Positions 16,369 to 24,304 of a stretch of DNA of 64,000 bases are shown in pieces. Position 1 is the first letter of the stretch, and every line of letters starts with the position of its first letter. The notes under the pieces were generated by a model. It was not told the DNA's origin and did not search any database. It saw only the letters and a program-made list of their open reading frames with translations. The translations under genes were made by a program, and so were the position numbers. Source of the DNA: CALABS01 sp050260775 (GTDB taxonomy: Bacteria; Pseudomonadota; Alphaproteobacteria; Rhodospirillales; Magnetospirillaceae); the NCBI GenBank assembly GCA_050260775.1, contig JBLNCP010000036.1:141647-205646 (forward strand). The letters run 5' to 3'.

Positions 16369-18244
16369 GCGATCGTTCCCATAGATCGGGCAGGCCCACC
16401 GCCAGGGCGCCGGCCGACGGGTCTTCGCGCCGTCCCGCCGCCTCGATGGCGCGGCATCGGTCCGCCAGGGCGAGCAGGTGCATGCTGAGGGCGGCGCTGG
16501 CCATCCGATGCGCGAGCGCCGCCAGGGCCGGCGGTTCCGCGCTCGCCAGGTCCATCAGCCGCTCCAGATCCTCGCCCGAGGTGCGGCGGAACAGACCGAC
16601 CAGGTTCTGCATGCGCTCGCGGCCGAGATCGCGCAGATCGGCCAGGAAGTCGGGCAGCGACAGCAGGGGGGCCTCGGGGCCGGTATCCCGCGCCACGGCG
16701 CCGGCACCGGGCAGCGCCAGAAGACGCACCATCTCCTCGACCCGGAACGGCTTGGCGAGACAGCCATCGATGCCGGCATCCCGCCAGCACCGGGCGTCCT
16801 GTTCCACCGGGTTCGCGGTCAGCAGGTAGAGGCGAACCGAGGCGGCCCGACCGCCCAAGGCGCGGATCCGGCGTGCCGTCTCGATGCCGTCCATCCCCGG
16901 CATGTGCATGTCGAGCAACACCAGGTCGACCTCGGCGCCCGCCGCCATCGCCGCGACCGCCGCAGCCCCGTCCGGCGCCGGAACCACGGTGTGGCCGTGG
17001 CGCTCCAGCAGGCCGGCCGCCACCTCGCGGTTGACCGCGTTGTCGTCCACCAGCAGTACCCGGCTGGGCGAGAGGCTCGCCGCCACCGGCGCATCAGCCT
17101 GGGGCAGCAGGTCGCCCGCAGGCGCAAGGGCGACCTCGAACCAGAAGGTGCTTCCCTCGCCCGGCGTGCTGTCGAAACCGATCGAGCCGCCCATGAGCGA
17201 CACCAGGCGGCGGCAGATGGCCAGCCCGAGGCCGGCGCCGCCGAAGCGGCGGGCGGTGGAGCTGTCACCCTGGGCGAACTCGGTGAAGAGATCGGCGCGG
17301 GCGTCCTCGGATATGCCGATGCCGGTATCGGAGACGGTGAACCGCAGGCGCAGCCGCCCGTCGGGCTCGTCGCCGGCAGGGGTGACCGCCACCACGACCC
17401 CGCCCTTGTCGGTGAACTTGATGGCGTTGCCGATGAGGTTCAGCAGCACCTGGCGCAGCCGAAGCGGGTCGCCCCGCACCAGGGGAACCGCATCGGGCGA
17501 CAGCCGGCAGGCCAGGGTCAGCCCCTGCTCGTGAGCGCGCGGGGCGAGCATCAGGCACAATTCCTCGACCGTGTCGCCGACCGCGAAAGGAACCTCCTCC
17601 AGCGTCAGGCCTTCCGCCTCCAGGCGGGAGAAGTCGAGGATGTCGTTGACCAGCCCCAGCAGCAATTCGCCCGAGGAGATCACCGTCTCGGCGAAGGCCC
17701 GCTGGCGCTGGTCCAGGGGGCTGTCGAGCAGCAGGCGCGACATCCCCAGGATGCCGTTGAGCGGAGTGCGGATCTCGTGGCCGACCATGGCGAGGAAGAC
17801 CGATTTGGCGCGCACCGCCGCCTCGGCCCGGTCGCGCGCTTCCTTGAGGGCCAATTCAGCGCTCTTGCGCTCGATGGCATAGCGGATGACCCGCGACAGC
17901 ATGATGCCGTCGCCCTGGCCCTTGACCACGTAGTCCTGGGCGCCGTGCTTGAGCGCCTCCAGCGCCAGGGTGTCGTCGTCGTTGCCGGTCAGCACCACCA
18001 CCGGCAGGCGGGGCGCCGCCTCGCTCACCGCGGTCAGGGTGGCCAATCCGGCCGAATCCGGCAGCGACAGGTCGGCCAGGACGACGGCGAAGCTGTCCTC
18101 GGACAGGCGCTTCAGCGCCTCACCGAGACGACCGGCGATGACGACCTCGAAACGGCGGTCGGGCAGCCTGCGCAGCATAAGTTCGACCAGCCGCGCGTCG
18201 GCGGGATCGTCCTCGATCAACAGCAGGCGGATGGAACCGGCCAA
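16340..18244 (-). CDS. Hybrid histidine kinase REC-HisKA-HATPase-REC-Hpt
   Basis: 634-residue soluble phosphorelay protein with no membrane helix. An N-terminal receiver occupies 5-125 (Asp58 in LADLSLP, Lys108), HisKA has His156 in VGHEIRTPLN, HATPase_c spans about 265-385 (DTGIGI, GAGLGLAICRRLV), a second receiver about 400-515 (VDDNAVNREVA, LLDMHMPGMDG), and a C-terminal Hpt has its His in ALAHRMASAAL. Being input-REC first, it is probably driven by another kinase, possibly through the single-receiver protein or kinase upstream in the same direction. Its stop lies in a duplicated hairpin region. Confidence 0.92.
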   Translation of the reverse strand: MAGSIRLLLIEDDPADARLVELMLRRLPDRRFEVVIAGRLGEALKRLSEDSFAVVLADLSLPDSAGLATLTAVSEAAPRLPVVVLTGNDDDTLALEALKHGAQDYVVKGQGDGIMLSRVIRYAIERKSAELALKEARDRAEAAVRAKSVFLAMVGHEIRTPLNGILGMSRLLLDSPLDQRQRAFAETVISSGELLLGLVNDILDFSRLEAEGLTLEEVPFAVGDTVEELCLMLAPRAHEQGLTLACRLSPDAVPLVRGDPLRLRQVLLNLIGNAIKFTDKGGVVVAVTPAGDEPDGRLRLRFTVSDTGIGISEDARADLFTEFAQGDSSTARRFGGAGLGLAICRRLVSLMGGSIGFDSTPGEGSTFWFEVALAPAGDLLPQADAPVAASLSPSRVLLVDDNAVNREVAAGLLERHGHTVVPAPDGAAAVAAMAAGAEVDLVLLDMHMPGMDGIETARRIRALGGRAASVRLYLLTANPVEQDARCWRDAGIDGCLAKPFRVEEMVRLLALPGAGAVARDTGPEAPLLSLPDFLADLRDLGRERMQNLVGLFRRTSGEDLERLMDLASAEPPALAALAHRMASAALSMHLLALADRCRAIEAAGRREDPSAGALAVGLPDLWERSLKALEEVAA

Positions 18245-18250
18245 GGGGGG

Positions 18251-18691
18251 TCAGACCGGCAACTGGGCCACCTCGAACCAGTAGTTCTCGATGGAGTGGA
18301 TCGCGTGGGTGAAGTCCTCGACGTCCATCGGCTTGGACACGAAGCTGTTGGCGCCGAGCTGGTAGGCGCGCATGACGTCGCGCTCGGCTTCCGAGGTGGA
18401 CAGGACGACCACCGGGATCTTGCGCAGATCCGGGTCGGCCTTGATCTCTTCGAGGATTTCATGGCCCGAGCGGCCGGGAAGGTTGAGGTCGAGAAGGATC
18501 AGGTCGGGACGCGGCGCGCGAACAAAGGCCTGGCCGATGCGCCGCACGAACCCCAGGGCCTCGTCGCCGTCCTTCACATGATGGATCTCGACGGGATAGG
18601 TGCCGCGGCGCACGGCGATCTTGACGAGCCCGGCGTCCCCGAGATCGTCCTCGACCAGGAGGATGTCGAATCTAGACTTGCGTTCCCTCAC
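18251..18691 (-). CDS. Single-domain response regulator (Rcp1-like)
   Basis: 146-residue stand-alone receiver: ILLVEDDLGDAGLV, phospho-acceptor Asp in LILLDLNLPGRSG, switch Thr/Ser in VVVLSTSEAERD and Lys in SFVSKPMD. The insert style (HHVKDGDEALGFVRR) is that of Rcp1-type regulators paired with phytochrome-like kinases. The start is GTG at 18691 with GAGGGCGAC before it; the frame upstream continues without protein-like sequence. It lies between the PAS kinase (18760) and the hybrid kinase (16340), all on the minus strand, suggesting one signalling unit. Confidence 0.88.
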   Translation of the reverse strand: MRERKSRFDILLVEDDLGDAGLVKIAVRRGTYPVEIHHVKDGDEALGFVRRIGQAFVRAPRPDLILLDLNLPGRSGHEILEEIKADPDLRKIPVVVLSTSEAERDVMRAYQLGANSFVSKPMDVEDFTHAIHSIENYWFEVAQLPV

Positions 18692-18759
18692 GTCGCCCTC
18701 GCCATGTCGGTCGATAAGACTCCACCAAAATATTGGCGTTCTCAAGGCCAAAGAGCGTT

Positions 18760-20892
18760 TCAGTCGACGCCGGCCGTTTCCGGCATCCGCTTCATCTTCG
18801 GCCAGGTGAAGCGGAACGTGGTGCCGCCGCCCGGGCTCGGTTCGGCCCAGATGCGGCCGCCGTGGCGCTCGACCACCTTCTTGCAGATGGCGAGGCCGAT
18901 GCCGGTGCCCTCGTACTCGTCGCGGGCGTGCAGGCGCTGGAAGATGCCGAACACCCGCTGCATGTGTTCCGCCGGGATGCCGATACCGTTGTCGGCGACG
19001 TGGAATTCCCAGAGCGGCCCCTTGTCCGCACACCCCACGATCACCTCGGACGGGCGGTCGACGGCGCGATACTTGACGGCGTTGCCGATCAGGTTCTGGA
19101 ACAGGCGCGTCATCTCCGAGGTGTCGCCGCGCACCACCGGCATGCGGCCATCCTGGCGGATCCGCGCTCCCGATCCGTCGATCTCCACCTGAAGGTCGAT
19201 CAGGGCGAGGTCCATGGCGCGGCCGGTGTCCACCGGCCCGTCCTTGCTGGTGCGGCCGACGCGGGAATAGGCCAGCAGGTCGGTGATCAGCAGGTCCATG
19301 CGGCGAACGCCGTCGCGGATGAAGTCCATGAACTCGCGGGTTTCGCCGTCCAGCTTGTCCTCGATCGCCTCCTCGATCAGGGTGACGTAGCTGCCGACCA
19401 CCCGGAGCGGCTGCCGCAAGTCGTGCGAGGCGACATAGGCGAACTGCTCCAGTTCCTCGTTGGACCGCCGGAGGTCGCGCACGAGACCGTCCAGCTTGTC
19501 CTCCATGTGCTTGCGCTCGGTGATGTCCTGCAGGGTGAGGTCGATGCGCAGGGCTTTGCCGGCCTCGTCCCGCGCCACTTCGCCGCGCATCTGGGCGACC
19601 CGCTCGTCGCCGTCGGCACGCACGATCCGAAAGTCCTCCTCGACCCGGCCCTCCCCCTTCACCGCGTCCTCGATCGCGCCGGCGACGCGCTGGCGGTCAT
19701 CGGGATGGACACGGTCGAAGAAGGGCTCGCGCCCGGCGTGCACGTCGTCCGGCACCAATCCGAGGATGGCGTGGAACTGATCGGACCACACCTGGCGGCC
19801 GCTCCTCAGGTCCCACACGGCGCTGCCGACCTGGGCGACGCGCTCGGCGTTGGACAACAGGGTCTGGCTGCGCCGCTCCAGGTCCTGGTAGGCGCGGTCG
19901 AGGCGCTCGACCATGCCCTCGAAGGCCGATCCCAGGCGCGCGATCTCGTCCTTGCCGCCGATGCGGAAGGCGGCGCGGTCGCCGTGCCCGAACGCATAAT
20001 TGGTCGCGGCATCCGACAGGCGGCTGAGCGCCACAGTCAGACGCTCGCCCATCAGCACCGCCACCACCACCACCAGGAAGACGGAGGCGGCGCCGATCAA
20101 CAGGAACAGGCTGGTCAGGCGCTGGAGCGAGGCCTCCAGCACCGCCTTTTCCGCCCCCACCCGCACCATCAGGCGGAAGGGCTGCAATTCCTTGGGCAGC
20201 CGCACCGCCGCCTCGGCCACCAGCGGATAGTGGTCGTCGAGACGCAGCCCGAGGTCGACCGTGTGGCGAAGCGCGCCGTCGAACAGCACGAGTTCCCCGG
20301 CTCCCCCCGACAGGGAAGAGGCCCGGCGAGCAAGGTCGCCGAGCGCCACCTGGTAGAGCAACGCGCCCACCACGCGCCCCGCCAATCTCATGACGACGGG
20401 CTGGGCCACCGTCAGTGCCGGACCACGGGGGCCGTTGACGAAGCGTGCCCGCGCCCGCCCGAGCGCCAGCGCCTCGTCGATCCAGCCGCCATCCCCGGCA
20501 GGGGCGACCCCCGCCATCACGCGGCCCCGTTCGTCCAAGGCGGTGACGAAGGTCGGCACCCCGTTGAGTTCGGCAGCACCGGCCAGCAGCGAGACGAGGA
20601 ACGGGTCGTTGCTGCGCCCGCCGGCGATGGCACCGGCGACGGCGGGGTTGTTGGCCAGGGTGTGCAGGCTGGCGGTGATCCCTTCCACCAGGTCGGCGAC
20701 CTTTTCCGCGCGCAGGCCCGCCTCGCTGCGCAGCAGGTCGTCGACCTGATTGCGGGTGAGCGACGACATGACCATCCACGCCGCGCCGCCCATGACGAGG
20801 ACGAACGACAGGGTCAACGCCGAAGCGGCCACCGCGACCTTGTAGGACAGCCGCGAATTGACGAACCTGATCAACCACCCCTCTCCCGGCAC
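18760..20892 (-). CDS. Cache-HAMP-PAS sensor histidine kinase
   Basis: 710-residue membrane kinase. Helices at about 20-42 and 265-285 enclose a periplasmic Cache-like domain (residues 45-262, with TFVTALDERGRVMAG). HAMP follows (about 290-340), then a PAS/PAC fold (about 355-470, ending LTLQDITERK), HisKA with His490 in VASHDLRQPLR, and HATPase_c (NLIGNAVKYR, DNGIGIP, GTGIGLAICKKVVE). The kinase core is of the LEQFAYVASHDLR type often coupled to Rcp1-like receivers, and such a receiver is encoded directly downstream. Start ATG at 20892. Confidence 0.92.
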   Translation of the reverse strand: MPGEGWLIRFVNSRLSYKVAVAASALTLSFVLVMGGAAWMVMSSLTRNQVDDLLRSEAGLRAEKVADLVEGITASLHTLANNPAVAGAIAGGRSNDPFLVSLLAGAAELNGVPTFVTALDERGRVMAGVAPAGDGGWIDEALALGRARARFVNGPRGPALTVAQPVVMRLAGRVVGALLYQVALGDLARRASSLSGGAGELVLFDGALRHTVDLGLRLDDHYPLVAEAAVRLPKELQPFRLMVRVGAEKAVLEASLQRLTSLFLLIGAASVFLVVVVAVLMGERLTVALSRLSDAATNYAFGHGDRAAFRIGGKDEIARLGSAFEGMVERLDRAYQDLERRSQTLLSNAERVAQVGSAVWDLRSGRQVWSDQFHAILGLVPDDVHAGREPFFDRVHPDDRQRVAGAIEDAVKGEGRVEEDFRIVRADGDERVAQMRGEVARDEAGKALRIDLTLQDITERKHMEDKLDGLVRDLRRSNEELEQFAYVASHDLRQPLRVVGSYVTLIEEAIEDKLDGETREFMDFIRDGVRRMDLLITDLLAYSRVGRTSKDGPVDTGRAMDLALIDLQVEIDGSGARIRQDGRMPVVRGDTSEMTRLFQNLIGNAVKYRAVDRPSEVIVGCADKGPLWEFHVADNGIGIPAEHMQRVFGIFQRLHARDEYEGTGIGLAICKKVVERHGGRIWAEPSPGGGTTFRFTWPKMKRMPETAGVD

Positions 20893-20965
20893 GTTCAGTC
20901 GACGATACGGCCGGGCGTCGCCGGCGGCAAGACTTGGCCCCCGGGTGATGGCTTAAGGAGCCGCT

Positions 20966-21397
20966 ATGCCCCGTGAATATCCCGCCCATCCCCTTCCCGC
21001 CGTCCTCGCCATGGTGGTGCGCGACGGCAAGGTGCTGCTGGTCCGCCGCGGCCGCGAACCGAATGCCGGCATCTGGGGCCTGCCCGGCGGGCTCGTCGAC
21101 CTGGGTGAGGGCATCCCCGAAGCGGCCGTACGGGAACTGCGCGAGGAAACCGGGGTGGAGGCCGAGGCCGGCGCCATCGTCGACGTGTTCGATGCGGTGA
21201 CGCGGGACGGCGAGGGCCGGGTGCGTTACCACTACGTGCTGATCGCCGTCCAATGTCGGTGGCTGGCAGGGGAGCCCACTGCGGGAGACGACGCGGCCGA
21301 GGCGGGATGGTTCTCCCCAGCCGACCTCGCCGGGATGCCATGCGCTCCGCGATTGTCCGTCCTGTTGATGAAACACGCGATACAGCAAAACCTCTAA
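20966..21397 (+). CDS. NUDIX hydrolase
   Basis: 143-residue pyrophosphohydrolase of the ADP-ribose-pyrophosphatase/MutT-like group. The Nudix box GX5EX7REXXEEXG is intact (GLVDLGEGIPEAAVRELREETG), preceded by the typical VLLVRRGREPNAGIWGLPGG. It probably hydrolyses a nucleoside diphosphate linked to another group; the substrate cannot be named. AAGGAGCC precedes the ATG. It is divergent from the Cache-PAS kinase, with about 70 bases between them. Confidence 0.93.
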   Translation: MPREYPAHPLPAVLAMVVRDGKVLLVRRGREPNAGIWGLPGGLVDLGEGIPEAAVRELREETGVEAEAGAIVDVFDAVTRDGEGRVRYHYVLIAVQCRWLAGEPTAGDDAAEAGWFSPADLAGMPCAPRLSVLLMKHAIQQNL

Positions 21398-21523
21398 TTC
21401 TACCGCAGAGCTCTGGTATTAGAGACCCAAGAAACCATCGTATAATCACAATACCCGATAATTCTGCTTGGCTTCTTCCCCCGACTCATCTAGGCTGGAT
21501 CCACCTAAGCAGGGAGAGCGGCC

Positions 21524-21670
21524 ATGAAGGACATTGTCGCCTATCGGGTCCTGTCGAACGGTTCACTTCGGGTCCGCCTGACCAGCGGCCGCGAGCGGGC
21601 CGCCACCGCAGTGGAGTGGCTGGCACTCTGGCGCACCGACCCTCGCTTGACGCTGGCGCTGGCGCGCTGA
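21524..21670 (+). CDS. Small hypothetical protein (48 residues)
   Basis: A short reading frame with GGGAGAG before the ATG and a two-hairpin terminator directly after it. The product is basic and hydrophobic at its end (starts MKDIVAYRVLSNGSLRV, ends DPRLTLALAR). I recognise no family. The ribosome site and terminator make it more credible than a chance frame. Confidence 0.45.
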   Translation: MKDIVAYRVLSNGSLRVRLTSGRERAATAVEWLALWRTDPRLTLALAR

Positions 21671-21674
21671 AAAT

Positions 21675-21752
21675 TCGGTCTGGTGCGGCTCCCTCCCCCC
21701 CAATCCCGGAGCCGAACCGCAGAGCCCCCGGTTTGCCGACCGGGGGCTCTTT
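21675..21752. terminator. Paired hairpins, probable bidirectional terminator
   Basis: A CGGCTCC/GGAGCCG hairpin is followed by a perfect 11-bp stem AGAGCCCCCGG/CCGGGGGCTCT (21721-21731 and 21740-21750) with a short T run. It lies between the 48-residue frame and the converging HhH gene. Confidence 0.8.
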
Positions 21753-21761
21753 CCATGGGGC

Positions 21762-22016
21762 CTAGACCTTCAGGCGGTCACGCAGCCGCCCCACCAGGTC
21801 CTGGTCGAACTGGGGGAGGTTGGACAGTTCGTCGACGCTGAGAAAGGGGCCGAACCGGGCGCGATGGTCCACGATCCGCTCCGCACGCGTCGGGCCGATG
21901 CCCTCGATTTCGGACAAGGTCCGCAGGGCGGCGCGATTGATGTCGATCTGCGCGCTCTGGTGGGGACGCTGGGCTTGGCGCAAGCCTTCGGCACGTGAAC
22001 TGGGACGCTCAGGCAT
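21762..22016 (-). CDS. Helix-hairpin-helix (ComEA-like) protein
   Basis: 84-residue protein whose C-terminal 60 residues form the ComEA/HhH motif: IDINRAALRTLSEIEGIGPTRA, then RIVDHRARFGPFLSVDELSNLP. HhH proteins bind DNA without sequence preference. It has no signal peptide or membrane helix, unlike true ComEA, so it is probably cytoplasmic. The start at 22016 is preferred over one five codons upstream because AAGGAC lies just before it. Confidence 0.8.
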   Translation of the reverse strand: MPERPSSRAEGLRQAQRPHQSAQIDINRAALRTLSEIEGIGPTRAERIVDHRARFGPFLSVDELSNLPQFDQDLVGRLRDRLKV

Positions 22017-22114
22017 CGGTCGTCCTTCCATGGGGGGGGCTCACCCGGTTGAACAGGAGGTGAGACGGCTGGTTCCCGGGGAACGCTCTTCGGCGACGGC
22101 TTGTTCACCTCTGG

Positions 22115-24304
22115 ATGAGCCTGGCAGACAAGGTCATTGCGGCGACGGTCGGAGCCCGGGTGGCAGTTGGTCTCGCCGCCTTGCGCCTGCGGCCCCGCAC
22201 CGACATGGACGCCCGCCTTGCCGACATTCCCGCGCGGGCCCCCTATCTGACCGCCCCCGTGACCATCCGGTGGGACGAGCACCACATCCCCTTCGTATTC
22301 GCCGACACCGATGGTGATGCCGCCTTCGCCCTCGGCCTCGTCCACGCCCACCTGCGGCTGGCGCAGATGGAGATCATGCGTCGCCTGGCGCTCGGACGGG
22401 TGGCGGAGATCGCCGGTCCGGCCGCCGTTCCCCTGGACCAGGGGTTGCGGCTGCTGGGCTTCGCACCGGCCGCCCGCCGCATCGCCGAGATCCTGCCGCC
22501 CTCGTCCCGAGCGTGGGCCGAGGCCTTCGCGGCTGGCGTGACCCACTTGGCGCGCCATGCAGCTCCTCCTCCGGAATTCGCCTGGCTGGGATTGAAACCC
22601 GAACCGTGGACCATCCTCGATGTGCTGGCCGTCGGCCGGCTCGCCTCCGCCGACGTGAACTGGTTGATCCTCTTCAACATCCTGAAACTGCGCAGCCGCG
22701 CCGATTGGCCGTCCCTGTGGGCCGAACTGACCGGCGACGACGGGAAAGCCAATCGCCCATCGACGGCCGGCGAAAATCCCCTCGGGGTCGCGGCGACCGC
22801 GGTGAGCCGCCCGGGCAGCAACGCCATAGCGGTGGCCGGCCGGCGCAGCCGCAGCGGGGCTGCCTTGCTTGCCGCCGACCCCCATTTGTCCATCACCCTG
22901 CCCAACCTCTGGCTGATCGCCGGAGTGAAGTGCCCATCCCTGCATGCCGCGGGGCTGATGATCCCGGGACTGCCCTTCATCGCCATCGGCCGCAATCCGG
23001 ACGCCGCCTGGGCCGGCACCAGCCTGCAGGCGGCCTCGTCCGACCTCTTCGACGCAACCGGCCTGCCGACCGCCACCCGGGCCGACCGCCTGGCGCCCCG
23101 ATGGTCGCGCAAGGCCGACATGGAATTGCGCACCACCCCCTTGGGACCGTTGATCTCCGACTGTCCCCTGGTCCCCTCCAGCGGGGCGTTGGCGCTCAGG
23201 TGGGTCGGGCATGATCCCAGCGACGAGCTGACGGCCTGGCTCGACGTGGCCCGCGCCACCACCTGGCCGGCCTTCCGCGCCGCCGCCGACCGCATGGCGG
23301 TGCCGGGCCAGAACCTAGTGTGGGCAAGCCGGTCGGGGAGCATCGGCAAACTGATGGCCGTACGCCTGCCCAGGCGTCCCCCGCACCCCGCCCCCGATCT
23401 AGTGCTGCCGCCCGCATACGCGGCGGCGTGGCAATCCTTCGTCACCTCGCGCGATCTCCCGAGCGTGGTCGATCCGCCCGACGGGATCGTCGCGTCGGCC
23501 AACGAGCGGCCGGAGCATGCTCCGGTCGCCATCGGCCAATTCTTCCCCACCGGCGACCGGTTCCATCGACTGCTCGATCTCGTGGGCGGGCGCCGAGCCA
23601 TCGACCTCGACCATCTGGCCGAGGTGCAATTGGATGTGCATTCCCGGGAGGCAGCGGAGTTGAAGGACTGGATCGCCGCCCGGCTCGATGGTCACCCCAT
23701 AGCCGAGGAATTGCGGCGCTGGGACGGCGCCTATGATGCCGCCTCGGCGACCCCAGCGGCCTTCGAGCATCTGCTCGACCGGCTTTACCGCTTCAGCCAC
23801 GGCAACGAGTTGGACACCTACTGGGCGACCTGGAACCCCACCGCGCTGATGCGTCGCCGCCTTGCCTCCCTCGATGACGCCGCCAGCGGCCGGCTGGTCC
23901 GGTGGGCGGCCGACGAGCTTGGCGCCGGCCGCCCTGCCTGGGGCGACATCCACCGCCTCAGGATCAGCCATTTCCTGGGCCGGCTGCCCGGGCTGGCCCG
24001 GCTGGGCCTGGTGGCCGACCTGCCGGTCCCCGGGGGAAACGACACCGTCCACAAGACGGCCCACGGCTTGGCCGGCGACCGCCGCCACGCGGTACAATTC
24101 GGCGCCAACGCCCGCTTCCTCGCCGATCTCGCCGATCCCGACGCCACACGGATCGTCCTGCTGGGCGGCCAGGACGGCTGGCCGACCAGCACCACCTACC
24201 TCGACCAGCTCGCCCCCTGGCGGGAGGGAGAGAGCCTGGAGCTTCCCCTGCGCCCCGAGACGGTCCGCGCCCGCTTTTCCTATCGCACCGTCCTCAGGCC
24301 ATGA
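22115..24304 (+). CDS. Penicillin acylase family Ntn-hydrolase
   Basis: 729-residue member of the penicillin acylase family (beta-lactam acylases, AHL acylases, other N-acyl amide hydrolases). The precursor should cleave itself before the nucleophile Ser235 in RPGSNAIAVAG, giving alpha and beta chains; LLAADPHLSITLPNLW downstream is the conserved substrate-pocket strand. It has no clear signal peptide (MSLADKVIAATVGARVAVGLA is only weakly hydrophobic), whereas most relatives are periplasmic. The stop overlaps the start of the GH3-like gene by ATGA, so the two are translationally coupled. The substrate is unknown; an amide made by the neighbour is an attractive possibility. Confidence 0.85.
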   Translation: MSLADKVIAATVGARVAVGLAALRLRPRTDMDARLADIPARAPYLTAPVTIRWDEHHIPFVFADTDGDAAFALGLVHAHLRLAQMEIMRRLALGRVAEIAGPAAVPLDQGLRLLGFAPAARRIAEILPPSSRAWAEAFAAGVTHLARHAAPPPEFAWLGLKPEPWTILDVLAVGRLASADVNWLILFNILKLRSRADWPSLWAELTGDDGKANRPSTAGENPLGVAATAVSRPGSNAIAVAGRRSRSGAALLAADPHLSITLPNLWLIAGVKCPSLHAAGLMIPGLPFIAIGRNPDAAWAGTSLQAASSDLFDATGLPTATRADRLAPRWSRKADMELRTTPLGPLISDCPLVPSSGALALRWVGHDPSDELTAWLDVARATTWPAFRAAADRMAVPGQNLVWASRSGSIGKLMAVRLPRRPPHPAPDLVLPPAYAAAWQSFVTSRDLPSVVDPPDGIVASANERPEHAPVAIGQFFPTGDRFHRLLDLVGGRRAIDLDHLAEVQLDVHSREAAELKDWIAARLDGHPIAEELRRWDGAYDAASATPAAFEHLLDRLYRFSHGNELDTYWATWNPTALMRRRLASLDDAASGRLVRWAADELGAGRPAWGDIHRLRISHFLGRLPGLARLGLVADLPVPGGNDTVHKTAHGLAGDRRHAVQFGANARFLADLADPDATRIVLLGGQDGWPTSTTYLDQLAPWREGESLELPLRPETVRARFSYRTVLRP

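Noticed and set aside
22115..22180. Signal peptide on the acylase
   Set aside because: The first 25 residues are only mildly hydrophobic and lack a convincing cleavage site; export was left undecided.
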